64,000 nucleotides of DNA from Pempheris klunzingeri (lineage: Eukaryota; Chordata; Actinopteri; Acropomatiformes; Pempheridae): the NCBI RefSeq assembly GCF_042242105.1, contig NC_092029.1, positions 8,371,885 to 8,435,884 on the forward strand. Reading direction: 5' to 3'. This document shows, in pieces, positions 12,241-23,057 of the stretch; positions within the stretch are counted from its first letter, which is position 1; every line of letters starts with the position of its first letter. Below the pieces are notes generated by a model. The model made no database searches and had not been told where the DNA came from. It saw nothing but the letters and a program-made list of their open reading frames with translations. A program made the position numbers and the translations under genes.

Positions 12241-14269
12241 ATGTCTGCAGGAGATTACGTTCCGCCTTTGATTCTTGTCTGAATTCAATTACACATTTAT
12301 CAATTTTACTTTGGCTCGAACAAGCTGCTGTTTTCAATCTCCGTCAATTACACCCAAAACACACTGACGCTCACTCACACACACACACACACACACACAG
12401 ACACCCGCATTGTGTTCATTTCAGTCAGTGTTGTCATGGCAACTAGCCGCAGCTATTCAATGAAATGTCAAGGCATTCAGGCCAACCCACATACACACAG
12501 AACACACACACCTAGTTGAGGTGATTTTCATACATTTTGGGGACAATTTGTGTTGCGGTTGTGTGTCAAGGCAACATTCCTGCCAAAAGGGGAGAAAACT
12601 GATTATTTGGGCCATGGTGTTTGCTGACCTTGTTTTCTCACACAACTGTTTGTGACATTTTCAAGCAGTCAATGATTCGACATTTCCTCTAGAAAGGTTG
12701 CAGCAAATAGACAGCTGAATTTGTGCCAGACAGAGAGAGAGAGAGAGAGAGAGAGAAAGGATGAATAGGTGAGAGAAAATATTTAGAATTTGGTAACTAA
12801 AGCCTTCTTCAGCGGGGAAAAAAAACCCAGAGAAAGCAGAAAGAGAAAAAGAGAAGATTGAAGTGATGAAGAGGAGAGGACAAGCACACAGAGTTGTGGC
12901 CAATAGATCAGAGGCAAGGGGCGGATCATAGGCTATTTAAAGAAGGCAATCAGCATACTCTCAGTGCCCACTTTTGTTAGGTGCACCTATAAAATCTAAT
13001 GCATTACAACCAGTTGTAAATTCCACCTTCTACATGGTGACATGGTGGTGCAACCAACAGCTCTTCTGTTTATTCTTTCTACTGCTTTCTATTCGATATC
13101 TCTTAATGCTGTTGAATAGTTTTCAATGACTGAGATGACTGCATTTACATGTATTTACTTCTGTATCGATGTATTGTATATGTTGTGGTGTTGAACTTAA
13201 ACTACAACAAATGTCGCCGTTAGTTGGGGAGTTTTAGTTTAGTTTAGTCAAATGATCCTTTACCTTTGCGGCAGAGCGGATCATCTTCTATGATCCTCTA
13301 GGAGGCAACACATTGTGATTTATTTCAGACTTATTTCTGTGATGTTTTATACCACGAGTGATGACATTTCTACCTGCAGTGATAACATTTAGAGTCCACA
13401 TTTACCGTGTGGGTTAACACCTGTCAGACTGACGCTGTGTGTATTAACACCCCGGAGCTCTTATTTTAACACAAGGAGTGAATGGCATCTCTTAGTGTGT
13501 TTCTTGACCCTTTTTTCCACACATGTATGCACTCACACAGGAAAAATCCACACACCTAAGCAGATTGAGAGCAAGTTTAATGACGGCAGAGCTTAATTTT
13601 TGTTACCCTAAAGTTAGAGGGCAGTTTGTTTCTTGTGTGTTGAGATATGTGTGAAAATGGCTGACCAATAGAGAGACAACTAAGGAAGCTGGACAGTTTA
13701 TGTTCCAAACTCATTTTGTCTAGTCACTAACTGCAGACTTCCCATTCCAACACTTTATGGGTACTCCACATTCCCCACTGATATTTATGTAATTTTCTGC
13801 CTTCATGTTTGTTTATGTCCTTATTTTCTGGCATGCCTTGCACCACGTCAATAAAGCCTCCTTGTCTGTGTGGGTCTTCCAGTTTCACCACCACCTGCTC
13901 TCTTTTTTCCCTTTTTTTTAACCCTGCATGAGTACTTTGCCCCGTGTTTGGTCACGTTGTTTAATTGAGTTTACAGTTTTTACGGTTCCTCTGGTTTTTA
14001 CCGAGAAACTCAGACATAATGAATTCTGAATCAATAACAGATGTCATTCCAGACTTACCGAGTCCAGGTATGAAGGTGTTCAGAAACAGACAGATGACAG
14101 CCAGAGGGAAAGGCATTGTGGGTATGGCAGCCCTCAGCTGTCCCTTCTTCTCCCTGACCTCTACCACCACTCCCCCTCCGGCTGTAGGGGCCCCGGCCAT
14201 GGCTTTGGCTCCAGGATGGTCCCCAGTCTTAACATGGCCCTGCTCTGTTCCTCCTTCTTTCTGAGCCAT
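409..14269 (-). CDS. stum: Protein stum homolog (SPEC3/Stum family membrane protein)
   Basis: Three coding exons on the minus strand: 14269-14059, 3898-3716 and 443-409, joined in phase 1 both times, giving 142 residues; as I recall the human protein is 141. The start is the ATG at 14269, followed by a variable Gly/Ala-rich N-terminus. The family core begins near residue 37 ([20 protein letters not shown]) and continues through a hydrophobic helix (about 54-70), the conserved [13 protein letters not shown] block (72-84) and a long hydrophobic stretch (about 93-130, ending in [10 protein letters not shown]). The Drosophila homologue is needed for proprioceptive mechanosensing; the vertebrate role is poorly known. 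Exon 1 ends CTCG|gtaagt and exon 2 follows ttccacag. Exon 2 ends GCAA|gtcagt, a modest donor. Exon 3 is only 35 nt, after a long pyrimidine tract ending ctcag, and codes [10 protein letters not shown]-stop. The first intron (10.2 kb) and second (3.3 kb) hold repeats and no other gene. Family call is firm; the last junction is less certain. Confidence 0.9.
444..3715. other. stum intron 2
   Basis: A 3.3 kb intron. It holds a GT microsatellite at 2729-2754, a GA-rich stretch near 2107-2132 and AT-rich unique sequence. The part at about 550-665 is AT-rich with several TAATT-type cores but has no coding character. No gene seen. Confidence 0.6.
2729..2754. repeat. (GT)n microsatellite
   Basis: Uninterrupted GT dinucleotide run of 13 units inside stum intron 2. 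Confidence 0.95.
7646..8486. mobile_element. Non-autonomous hAT-like element, degenerate
   Basis: The left end reads TAGGGCTGCAACTAATGG and the right end, in reverse complement, TAGAGCTTAAATGGTTAATT: imperfect terminal inverted repeats. The flanks are ATGTCTGA on the left and ATGTCCAT on the right, identical in the first five of eight bases, as an aged 8-bp target duplication would look. The GGGCTGCAACTAA start is a familiar teleost interspersed-repeat end. No transposase is readable inside. Confidence 0.5.
8978..9023. repeat. (GT)n microsatellite
   Basis: Uninterrupted run of 23 GT units in stum intron 1. Confidence 0.95.
9935..10147 (+). mobile_element. SINE/LINE-tail-type teleost interspersed repeat
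   Basis: It contains the ordered blocks GTGGAGTTTGCATGTTCTG, CCCAAAGACATGCAGGT, TGGTGACTCTAAATTGC and GATAATGGATGGATGG. I recognise these as the conserved body and ATGG-repeat tail of a very abundant fish repeat, usually classed with LINE-2/SINE families. The 5' end is not sharply defined. It is an old copy with small deletions and no coding capacity. Confidence 0.65.
10330..10640. repeat. Probable CA-rich interspersed repeat
   Basis: It contains ataaccctaaaaccagac, ATGAGGACCAGCAAAAA, a polypyrimidine stretch and TTGGGTCCTCAG next to CA-rich DNA. This resembles the GAGGAC/GTCCTC-containing repeat commonly attached to CA arrays in teleosts. Ends are not defined; recognition is from memory. 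Confidence 0.35.
11351..11505. mobile_element. MITE with long terminal inverted repeats and 9-bp flanking duplication
   Basis: About 155 bp that is almost entirely two inverted arms of ~70 bp. The left arm runs TTAAAGGTATCATTTGAC ... GAGAGTTAGATGAAAAGATC. The reverse complement of the right arm runs TTAAAGGAATAGTTTTGAC ... GAGAGTAAAATGAAAAGATC. CAAATCTTA is present on both sides (11343-11351 and 11506-11514), a perfect match that partly overlaps the element ends. The size of the duplication suggests a hAT-type element. Two longer relatives occur at 11645-11880 and 23058-23295. Confidence 0.75.
11645..11880 (+). mobile_element. Longer relative of the 11.4 kb MITE, one end preserved
   Basis: It starts GAAGGAATAGTTTGACATTT and continues through GAGAATTAAGTGAGAAGATTG, TAGTTTAGCTTAGC and GGCGCTATTAGCTG. 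The order matches a common percomorph repeat whose ends are AAGGAATAGTTYGACATTTT. Only the left terminal arm is clear; it is probably truncated at the right. Confidence 0.6.
12202..12239. repeat. (TG)n microsatellite
   Basis: TG run of about 19 units. A CA run follows at 12376-12399 on the same strand, so the two could pair as an imperfect inverted repeat. Confidence 0.95.
12376..12399. repeat. (CA)n microsatellite
   Basis: CA run of 12 units. Confidence 0.95.
12732..12756. repeat. (GA)n microsatellite
   Basis: AG/GA dinucleotide run of about 12 units in stum intron 1. Confidence 0.9.
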
Positions 14270-15090
14270 CTCTGGTTATTTCTCTCTTGTCCTCTGTCTG
14301 GTTTATGTCTTACGACTAAACAAAGTCGGTGAAGTGCAGGTAAAATAATAATGTTGATTAATTTTGTCCTTTGAGAAATAGATAAAATAATATTCAGCAG
14401 TGCAACTTGACAGTTGGCTCACAAGTCACATTCACTTACAAATAAATAACACCAAGAAGTTGTCTAAAAGTAGTGTAAATATAGAGTCAATTGGTAGTAA
14501 ATAATGAGTCAATATATTTCCACAGAATAAGCAGAGATCTTAACTTCGATTCCAGAAGGATACACTGACATAACTTAACTTTGAAACCCTTCAGACTGAT
14601 CTGAGGAATATCCTGCTGCTTAGAAGGTTCTCAGGAATATTCAAGGAAATTTTCAGTCCTCTCTGGGGAGCTCTTATCTCCAATAATTTCCCTTTTAAAG
14701 TCACTGCACAGCTTTTTAAGTCCCACCAAAAAACAAGTCTGAAGTAAAGAAAGAATTTTGCTTGGACAAATCTCCTCAAGACAGTGGAGTTATCCTCATT
14801 TAAATCCCCTTTTCAGTCCTTAAGAGTGACCAGTGTCTCATCCGAGGTCAGCGATGTCTGCCATTAATGTCCATGTCCAACATGTTCTTAAGGAGTCTTG
14901 AATCAGTAGCAGTTCCTCCTTAAATTGTTATATATCTTCAGAAAAAAAAAATCCTCGAAAGATGTGCAGCTCTTTTCAGTAATTTCATCTGAAATCTTTC
15001 TTTCTTTTTTCTTTCTGTCTTTCAGTCAAGTCATGTTCAATCCACACACCTCTCCAACACAAAGTGCACACAACCCCCCTTTTTCTACTA

Positions 15091-15093
<3 letters not shown>

Positions 15094-15128
<35 letters not shown>

Positions 15129-15150
15129 TCCCTCTCCCTCTCTCTCTCCC
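15094..15150. repeat. (CT)n tract
   Basis: About 57 bp of CT/CCCT repeats, part of a longer pyrimidine-rich strand from about 14995 to 15205, some 0.8 kb upstream of the stum start codon. Confidence 0.9.
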
Positions 15151-16696
15151 ACCCTGTCTCTCTCCCTGTCTTCACCCTCCTTCACTCCCCATCCTCTCCC
15201 TCCGTTTAAAGGAACAGTGCTCCCCATCTAATGTTACTGTTTAAATGAGATCACGTTCAACAAGCCGTTAGTCAGTGGGTCTGAATCCGATAAGTGATTG
15301 ATGCAGAGAATAAATTCTCTCTTGTTCAAACTCTTGTTCAAATTATTCACGTATATTATTAACATGAAGAGGACCATTGAAAGTGTTTGCTGTGGCTTAA
15401 TGCTAATAGTTTAAAGTTCTGTTTACGTTTATTTAATTCATTAATACATTCACAAGAGATTTAAGTGCACAAGCAGAGATGATGGCCTACAGAAAAGAAG
15501 CATTTGCAGACAACTCCTGTCTGTAATAATAGTTCAATACAGCTGATGCTAATGTAATATTGGAAAGCATGTTAATGAACCTAATTGTTGCTCATCCTGA
15601 ATATATAACCAGATTTATAGCTGTAAACACAGATTCTGGTGAACAAAGACAGAAATGTGAGAAGCAAGAATGACAGGGAAGGCACAAAAGAAAGAAAGAG
15701 AAAGAAGGAAAGAAAGATAAAAGGAGGAATTTGGGATCAAAATAAGGCAGACCCTATGCAAGGCAGCAATGTAGAGACATAAATCAAGACAGGGAGGAGA
15801 AAGAAGTAAAAGGAAGCCAGGACAAAGTGTACGTGTGATTAGAAAGGATAAAACCGAGTGGAGGGCAGTCAGGACGATGGACGATGAAGAGACAGGCAGT
15901 GTCAATATCTCAGTAATTATTCATGCAACCCAATCCCCTAAAGATCAGGCATATCGTTCTGTCTCCTCCTCCGCTTCCCCCAACTCTATCTGTGACTTTT
16001 CTTTAATACGCTCTATCTCACTTTTTCACCTTCTCTTTCTCTCCTTCTTCTGCATCCTCACCTCTCTTAGCATGAGCTCCATCTAAGCACAAGAGGCAAA
16101 AACACAGTGAAAATCAACGCAACCTTGAAATCATTCTCAGCTTTTATACGTGTCTGCGTGTCTCTCTCACTCTCTCTGCCGGTCTCGTCTTCCTCTTCTT
16201 CTCTTTCCCTCTCTCTCATCTCTATTTGGTCTCCTGGCAACTCGGGAAGCTGTGGATAATTATACGGAAGATATTGATCACTCGGTTTTTGGTCCCTTCT
16301 CTATCCCCCTGTTCAATTCCCACTTTTAATTTCCTTTTAATCTGCTTTGAAACACACGGAAGATAGCTGCCAGAGAAGGTGGCTTTACTTTTTTTTTGTC
16401 ATGCAAAGCAGCATTATCGTGTGTCTGACAAGGCAGGAGAAAACTGGACCGCTGAACTCATTCATCATTGGATTGTTCAGCCAAAGGCATGCAGTGCAAT
16501 GTGCTGATGCTTATTACCATGACAACGTGACAAGAAAAGTTATACGGCAGCCGTCTTTGGTTTCGAGAGTTAAACTGGTGACTCAGAAGTCTCTGTTGTT
16601 AGGTTGGTGATGAATGACCAGAATTGGACAGATGATTTAGTCTTATTTCCACTTCTGCATTTAATGGTGACCATGATAATAACCTTCTAATAATGT

Positions 16697-16701
<5 letters not shown>

Positions 16702-16734
<33 letters not shown>
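16702..16734. repeat. (TG)n microsatellite
   Basis: TG run of 16 units, 75 bp left of a CA run of the same size, giving an inverted pair. Confidence 0.95.
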
Positions 16735-16736
<2 letters not shown>

Positions 16737-16807
16737 CAGACATTAATCTTGCTACATGCTGTCACACTTCTTACACATTCGACTTTGTGAATCTCTATGG
16801 CTCTTTC

Positions 16808-16809
<2 letters not shown>

Positions 16810-16842
<33 letters not shown>
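16810..16842. repeat. (CA)n microsatellite
   Basis: CA run of 16 units, the partner of the TG run at 16702-16734. Confidence 0.95.
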
Positions 16843-16845
<3 letters not shown>

Positions 16846-17902
16846 ATGCCTCGTTCTCTCAGGGTTTAATTTATGTTGATCCCATCTGTCAGGAAAAGCT
16901 GACATCACACGCCGGTTATTTATATACGTATGTGTGTTCACACGTGTGTGTGTGTGTGCTCCTGATGACTTCCCACTGTGTGCATCACCCGCGGACTGTA
17001 TCATCACCACCGTGACTGCACTGTTCACACACCCCTTTCCTTTTTACCCCTTCTTTTTATTTCTCTCAGTCTCGCCACATGAATTCCCTACACAAGTTCA
17101 ACACAGCGGATTGTGTTTTCATTCAGCTTTTTACGACCAAACATTCTTTCATTGTTAGGATAAAGCAGCAGGAACATTTGGTAACGGCAAAGACGCTCTT
17201 TGTGCTCACCAGCATGGGAGCTTTTTCTGTGCAAGGTCTCTGACTCATGGCTTCAGTGATTAAAAAAAAACCCAAATATCTTGGTTGACAGACACAAACA
17301 TTGGTAACTCATTTCTGTACAGAAAGTAATAATGTCCTCTCTATCACTGCAACTACAAAGTACTTTATGTGAGTATTCCTTGTTTATGTCTGGTTTGTGC
17401 CGATCCCTACAGTGGTAAGCCGCTTGTGATCCACAACTTCAAAGTGGTGGGCCACTGTCAGCCTGTCACACCAAAACACACTAAATAAAGGAGTGTAAAG
17501 TGTCTCTCGTCTGTTCAGTTTTTGGAATTTATGCAATGTAACGATTAGCTAACATGGCTATTGTTAGCGTAGCCCAGTCGGACTAATCCATTACAGAAAT
17601 TTAGAGCCAACTAACCAAATAATACTTTTATTGGCGAATGGCTAATGGTTCTCTATACAACATTTAGGACATTAATATAGGATTGAACAGCTATGTTGTA
17701 TGCATGTGAGTCAGTGAATCGTAAACATGTAACACAGTGAAACCGAGCCAAAAATGTAGGATTTTAGCCAAGGACTTAGACTAATGTAGCGACACCTAAG
17801 TACAGGGTGTGAATACTTTTTCCACTGGTGACTGTAAAACCTCAGGCTGTTTACTTGTCCTCATTTCTCTCTCCTTCAGGTAGGTCACACTGCCATGCTT
17901 AT

Positions 17903-17910
17903 ATGCAAAT
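17903..17910 (+). promoter_or_regulatory. POU octamer site
   Basis: Exact ATGCAAAT octamer, the consensus for OCT/POU factors. A second exact copy is at 18125-18132. Function is inferred from the motif only. Confidence 0.3.
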
Positions 17911-18124
17911 TTGATAGTACGTCTCCAAGACTGTCTTTGTGGTCTCATGAAAGAGTATTTTCAGCAAATGCAAAGCAGTGAAGTGAGATGATAGTGAGAT
18001 ATGGTGGCCTTTAGTCATTGTTATTCAATAACATGATTGTTGATGATCATCATAATTGCAAAGACGAAGCACTCTGCCTCAGCAAGCTGCCTCATCTCCC
18101 ATCTCATTTTTTTTCCTCATTAAT

Positions 18125-18132
18125 ATGCAAAT
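18125..18132 (+). promoter_or_regulatory. POU octamer site
   Basis: Exact ATGCAAAT, 222 bp from the first copy and in the same orientation, in an AT-rich segment that also holds CATTAATATG just upstream. Confidence 0.3.
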
Positions 18133-18257
18133 CTATGCCACAAGGTCCTCCAAAATCTAATCAGACCATCTTTTCTAATGGGTCACCTGTGGCGTGAGTG
18201 TGAAGCCTTTGTCACAAGCTTTCATTGAGTAACTGCGCTCAAAAGATTGTGGATACG

Positions 18258-18281
18258 CACACACACACACACACACACACA
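18258..18281. repeat. (CA)n microsatellite
   Basis: CA run of 12 units. Confidence 0.95.
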
Positions 18282-19317
18282 TATGAAATAGCATGGTGCA
18301 ATGAAAACACAAATCTGGGTCTGAAACTATATAAAGACAAGCTGCGTGATGATGTCACTATATTTACGTCATTTGAGTTGTCGTTTTAGGGCAGGAGGAG
18401 ATGTTCGGGTCAGTTTGTTGAGAAATGTCAAGGAACTCTAACAAAGTAAGAGAACTGAGAGTTAAACTTCTCATAATATCACATGTTCTCTCTCAAGTGT
18501 TTAATTTTGTGCAGACAGAGGATTTCAGTCGTCACATTTGACTGGGTCTGTACCTCCATAACTGACTACGCTGTGGTTAAGCTGATGAAAAACAGATCTG
18601 AGATCATTTTTGGGACCTGCAAGAATGTGAAAGAGAGAAGAGCAACATCTGCTGGCCAAAAAGGTGCATCAGACAATAAGCTACAAATTAGGACAGCTGA
18701 AATAGAGATCATCATCATCATCATCATAATCAATAGAGGTGAATAAAATACAGTGGTGTTATTTTTTAATTCCCAAAGGCCTAATTTGCTCTTTTGTTTC
18801 TAAAGCTTTAACCCATTTCTTTTTGTGTCTGACTATCAAACCTTTGTGGTGCAGATCTGTATTTCCTGTGGCTTTCTTTGTCAGAAACCACATCAACTTT
18901 GATAATTCACTATAGTTTGACAGAAGTGTGATGAAGCATTGAACTGGTTGATGTGGAATTTATTTTTTTCCAATCAAAGTCTGGTTTACATGGTAAAGCA
19001 AAACAAAGAGAAATTAAACATTATAACACGAGTTTATTATGATATATCAGCAAACATTTTAAGCACATGATTAACTGTAAAATAGCATGTTCGTATATCG
19101 AATGGTTCAATATGTCACTTCACACATTAAAACCGCATTAAAACAGAAGAAATGACATTTATTTGTTAAGCTCATATTATATTCTGCATTAAAAGAAAGA
19201 AAGCAAAGAAGATGTATAACAAGTTATCACTACACCACCACGTCCACTTGGCTCAGTGAGCTTTAAAGTGTGGCGTTAAAACGTACGCCGGCCACTCAGA
19301 TTCTGTGGGCTCTTCAT

Positions 19318-20494
19318 TTATTCAGTTTCCTGCCACTCTTTGGCCTTGATGATGTCCTTGACCCACTGCACAGACGGGCTGGCACAGACTACACCACCTT
19401 TCTTCATCTTAAAGCTAAAACAGAGACAAAGATTAATGATGCTGTTTTCAGTGTCACTTTCTGGTGACAGCTAGTGTACGGTGGTCTTTTTCATTTAAAA
19501 ACGAACAAACAGACTCTATTTCCAGTATATTTATATTAACCTTTGTTAATAATTTATAGATGAGGTACATTTGTTCCATTTGTTGTTTATATGTAAATCT
19601 ATTTACATGTCTACATCTAATTACATGTTTGAACTGTACAGTGTATTTGTGTTTGCTTAACTTTTTGTAGCTCTGTTGCCTTTGTTTGGCATCGTGTCTA
19701 TATGTGACTTTAGTTCACTGTGTGTGAATAACAGGAGATGAGACACTCACATCACAGCGCTCTGTGACAGGCACCGCTTGTCTGTGTATTTGTAGCTCAC
19801 CACCTTGTTCTTGGGCAGCCTTGTGCTGTGAAAACTAAAACAGCACTCGACGGGACCAAACCCATCTGGGAAACCAAGAGGGAAACAGAAATGTTATGTG
19901 CATAAATAGAGAATAAGTGGTATTCAACACAAATCCATCAAATCAGTATAATTATAACAATACGTATCTTTTATTCCCTTTAGAAGAAGCTCACAAATAC
20001 GTTACGAGACCTCTAATGCAGCTGAAGAAGGCTGTGGTTTGATTACATTTAAAGGCTCTTAACATACCATTATTTATCAAAATACGTAAATCTAATGAAA
20101 AATCTTCACATTTTCATTGTTTTTAAATGAGTGCCTGTTGAATGCTGTAATTTCTGAGAAGCTTTTAGACTTTAGACCAACACTCAGACCTAATAAACCT
20201 TAAAGGCAGACTCAGCCTTTAATGAAAAGCTTTTGTTTGTTTTGTTTGCAATTTCTTTTAAAATAATGGAATCATATCGTTACTTATTTTCACCTTTTAT
20301 CAGATAAGATTACACTTCATTCCCCAAGAGAAATATTAATAAATGATTACAAAAACCTCAGCATTGATGTGCATTTTGAGAAAATAATAACTAGAATGCA
20401 GTCAGATCTTACTCTCAGATGCCAGGACGGCGACAGATGACATAAGCAATAAACAGGTCACCAGAATGATGGAGTTCTTCATCATCATCGTCAT
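19318..20494 (-). CDS. CC chemokine (secreted)
   Basis: Three exons on the minus strand: 20494-20413, 19865-19751 and 19414-19318. All introns are GT-AG and the phases (1, then 2) are those of typical CC chemokine genes; the product is 97 residues. Residues 1 to about 25 (MTMMMKNSIILVTCLLLMSS...) form a signal peptide. The start lies in a run of four Met codons, so translation could begin at Met1, 3, 4 or 5. The mature part starts near ENGFGPVECC. The four cysteines are C35-C36, C59 and C76, the CC pattern expected to pair C35-C59 and C36-C76. Conserved features are SYKYTDKRC before the third Cys, VIFKMKKGGVVCASP, and the C-terminal helix VQWVKDIIKAKEW. It should signal through a G-protein-coupled chemokine receptor to attract leukocytes. 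Fish CC chemokines have expanded, so I give no CCL number. Confidence 0.93.
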
Positions 20495-20569
20495 CGTCTC
20501 AACTGCTTCAAGCTGACCTGCCGGTATATGTTATCGTCTTCTTTCTGCCGCCTCACTCGCAGTCCTTTA

Positions 20570-20577
20570 CTTTTATT
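20570..20577 (-). promoter_or_regulatory. TATA-like box of the chemokine gene
   Basis: On the minus strand this reads AATAAAAG within CATAATAAAAGTAAAGG, about 75 bp upstream of the start codon. That leaves room for a start site ~30 bp downstream and a short 5' UTR. Inferred from position and sequence. Confidence 0.45.
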
Positions 20578-20580
20578 ATG

Positions 20581-20621
20581 CTGTGTGTATGCGTGCGTGT
20601 GTGTGCGTGTGTGTGTGTGTG

Positions 20622-20668
<47 letters not shown>

Positions 20669-20693
20669 GTGTGTGTGTGTGTGCGTGTGTGTG

Positions 20694-20744
<51 letters not shown>
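20581..20744. repeat. Long (TG)n tract with CG interruptions
   Basis: About 165 bp of almost pure alternating purine-pyrimidine sequence, mostly TG with GCG steps spaced through it. It lies directly upstream of the chemokine TATA-like box. Such sequence is a classic Z-DNA former and length-polymorphic. Confidence 0.95.
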
Positions 20745-20746
<2 letters not shown>

Positions 20747-23057
20747 AAGCACGGGAAGCAGAACAGAATGAAATACCATAACCTGAAACTACCCAGCATG
20801 CATACAAACAAACAGTGGTCATGAGGTCATGGCTTCTCAGTGAAAATACATATCAGGGGAGAGAGTGAGGGGCGGAGAACGGAGAGGACGTCGTGGTTGA
20901 GCAGATTCTATGAAATAGAAAATGTTTTGTCAGTACTTCAGTCACTTTGTGTGTGTATGTGTGTGTGTGTTTGTGCAGCGTGCAGATGCATTGTGGTTTT
21001 AAGCACCCCTCACTGCTGCTGGTTCATGTGGGGTTTTTTTTTTTTAAAGGATATGGTTTAAGATGATGAAACATGATAACTGAGATTACATTATCTTTAA
21101 TGACAGTAATACATGTCAACAAAGTAACAAAGCCTAATTAAAAAGTTTAATTAATGTCATTCTTCTTGAACTTTAAAGTGTGATGTAAATGTAGCAGGTT
21201 AAGAACTAAAAGTTTTACTAGTTAATTTATCAATTATTTCCTCATTATTTCCTACTTATCGAAACTCAAGGGCCTTCAGTATGTCCTGCTCTCTGACTGG
21301 TGAGTTTTCATGACAATGTATGCGTTTAAAAAAAAAATCAGCATCTCTAGCTGATAACAGGGAACAAGAGCTGCATTTGTGCATGAATCTCATTCTCATG
21401 CCAAAAGAGCTGCATGTCATTATGTATACTTATATACTACTTATATATACTACATATGTGCTCTGTACAGGAAATGAGGGGACAGAAATGCAGCAGGCAG
21501 TTTAACCTCTAACACACAGGAACGTACCTGTGTGCCCATTAAATTCTAATATGTAGACTGTGGTGTGCTGAAATAGTTTAATTTTCTCAACCACATACCA
21601 GAATATCCATAACTTACCACATAGTAGTTCGATCAAATGAAATCATTTTATCATGAGAAAAGATCATAATCAAAATTGGTTCATTTGTGACAGAAATGTC
21701 TCACTGAATGCGGATTGTATAGAAACAATGATTTCACTACATAGTTGTGTTGCTAATAGTTTGTCACTTAAATGTTTTAGTGAATGCACGTCTATTTCTT
21801 TTCAAGCTGCAGACGGATCCTTCTCAATCAGCCTGTTAGCTCAGTACAGATGCGGATGGTTGTGCATTTGTACAACTTGTTGCATTTAAGGTGTGTTATA
21901 TCCTACATTTGTTACTGTGTCTTGAAATTTGCATTTAAACTTCACTGAATATAATTTACATGTGAATTTTTGCAGCAGTCAGCCTCCAGACAGGGGCTGA
22001 CGACTGCAGAAATCCACCCTCAGCGAACTAAAGCTGAAACCTGTGGTTTGTACCACAGGCACGGCTACGATGCAAACGCACAAACGTAGACATGTCTTAA
22101 CCAACAGAGTAAAAAAATCTCCCTCAACAATCTAATTTGACTTTTTTTATACCTCATATTAACACAGATACAGTTTATTGTATGTACAGGACTCAAAGTG
22201 GCTTTTAGGAAAACATCTGCAAGTAAGACCCTGTGACCAAAGATTTTAACATGAATAGAAAACCTAAGATAACTTCATGTTGTGTCTAATCCAACCCAAC
22301 CAAATGTTCTCAAGTAGTAAGTGTGCAAATTTTGCAAATAAAGGTCTGTTAGATAATGCTTAGCTGTGACAAAGTTGTATAAATCCTTCTGTGGTGCACA
22401 GACAGGGACATTTTGGTTTGGTTTGGAAACAGTGACATGGAACGTCTGCCTTTCAACTTAGGGTGGGTGGTGGAAAGAGGAGGCCGTTCTTTACCAGCAT
22501 CACAGATCAAATTATCCGTACGTACAGCCTGTATAGCATGTACGATATTTTTCAGATTTATGGTGACCTCAGCAAACTTCGGGCAAAACGTCCAAATTCA
22601 TCAGATAACTGAACTAACTGGCCCGAAGAGTTTAGCCTACTTTTTCAGGAATATTTAAAACACTTGTCCTGTGTTGACAATGACAACCCAGCAGACTCTA
22701 GAGGTACAACTGGTTAGCATGTGATTGTGAAAAAGTTTTGAAACTGTTGGACTTCTAAACTTAGGCGTTGTAAGGTTTCTCTTCAACATTTTTAGAGGAT
22801 ATCCGGACATGAAATTCTGTTTAAAACGTTTTTAGACTGACTAAAGTTTGACTCTGTGATACTGAACCTCATGGTTCACCCCTACATGTTTCTTCACTCA
22901 CTGACTAATTGGGCCCTTCTTTGAAGACTGTGTGGGTGTGCAAAGACTAAACCTGGTTAACACTTTTTTTCATTCGGTTGCAAAGTAACCACAATGAAAT
23001 ACAGAGCAGCCCTTATAGATGTTAAATAAATGAATGTAGATGTGATGTAGACCTCTT

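Larger units (their letters stand above)
3899..14058. other. stum intron 1
   Basis: A 10.2 kb intron occupied by a hAT-like repeat (7646-8486), a SINE-like repeat (about 9935-10147), two MITE-type copies (11351-11505 and about 11645-11880) and several microsatellites. A 17-bp unit (agtatgatctttaaaat) is duplicated at about 4728-4766. At 4205-4260 there is a short piece of an AGCTAAATGCTAACATCAGC-type sequence that I know as repetitive in teleosts. Short open frames here show no recognisable protein and lack splice-site support. Confidence 0.6.
14270..19317. other. Intergenic: stum upstream to chemokine downstream
   Basis: Five kilobases with no gene I can support. The first part is the stum 5' UTR and promoter side, with a CT tract at 15094-15150. 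Paired GT and CA arrays lie at 16702-16734 and 16810-16842, a CA array at 18258-18281, and two exact POU octamers at 17903 and 18125. The chemokine 3' UTR enters from the right: an AATAAA hexamer lies at 19158-19163 on the minus strand, and another overlaps the stop codon. Near 17800-17830, GGGTGTGAATACTTTTTCC resembles the tail of a Tc1-type repeat but is too short to call. Confidence 0.6.

Noticed and set aside
17795-17835. GGGTGTGAATACTTTTTCC, like a Tc1 element tail
   Set aside because: Only about 25 bp match from memory and no inverted partner was found nearby.
20491-20824. Overlapping 60-106 residue open frames of Cys-Val or His-Thr repeats
   Set aside because: They are translations of the TG/CA tract in every frame, not proteins. 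The real product here is the chemokine exon at 20413-20494.
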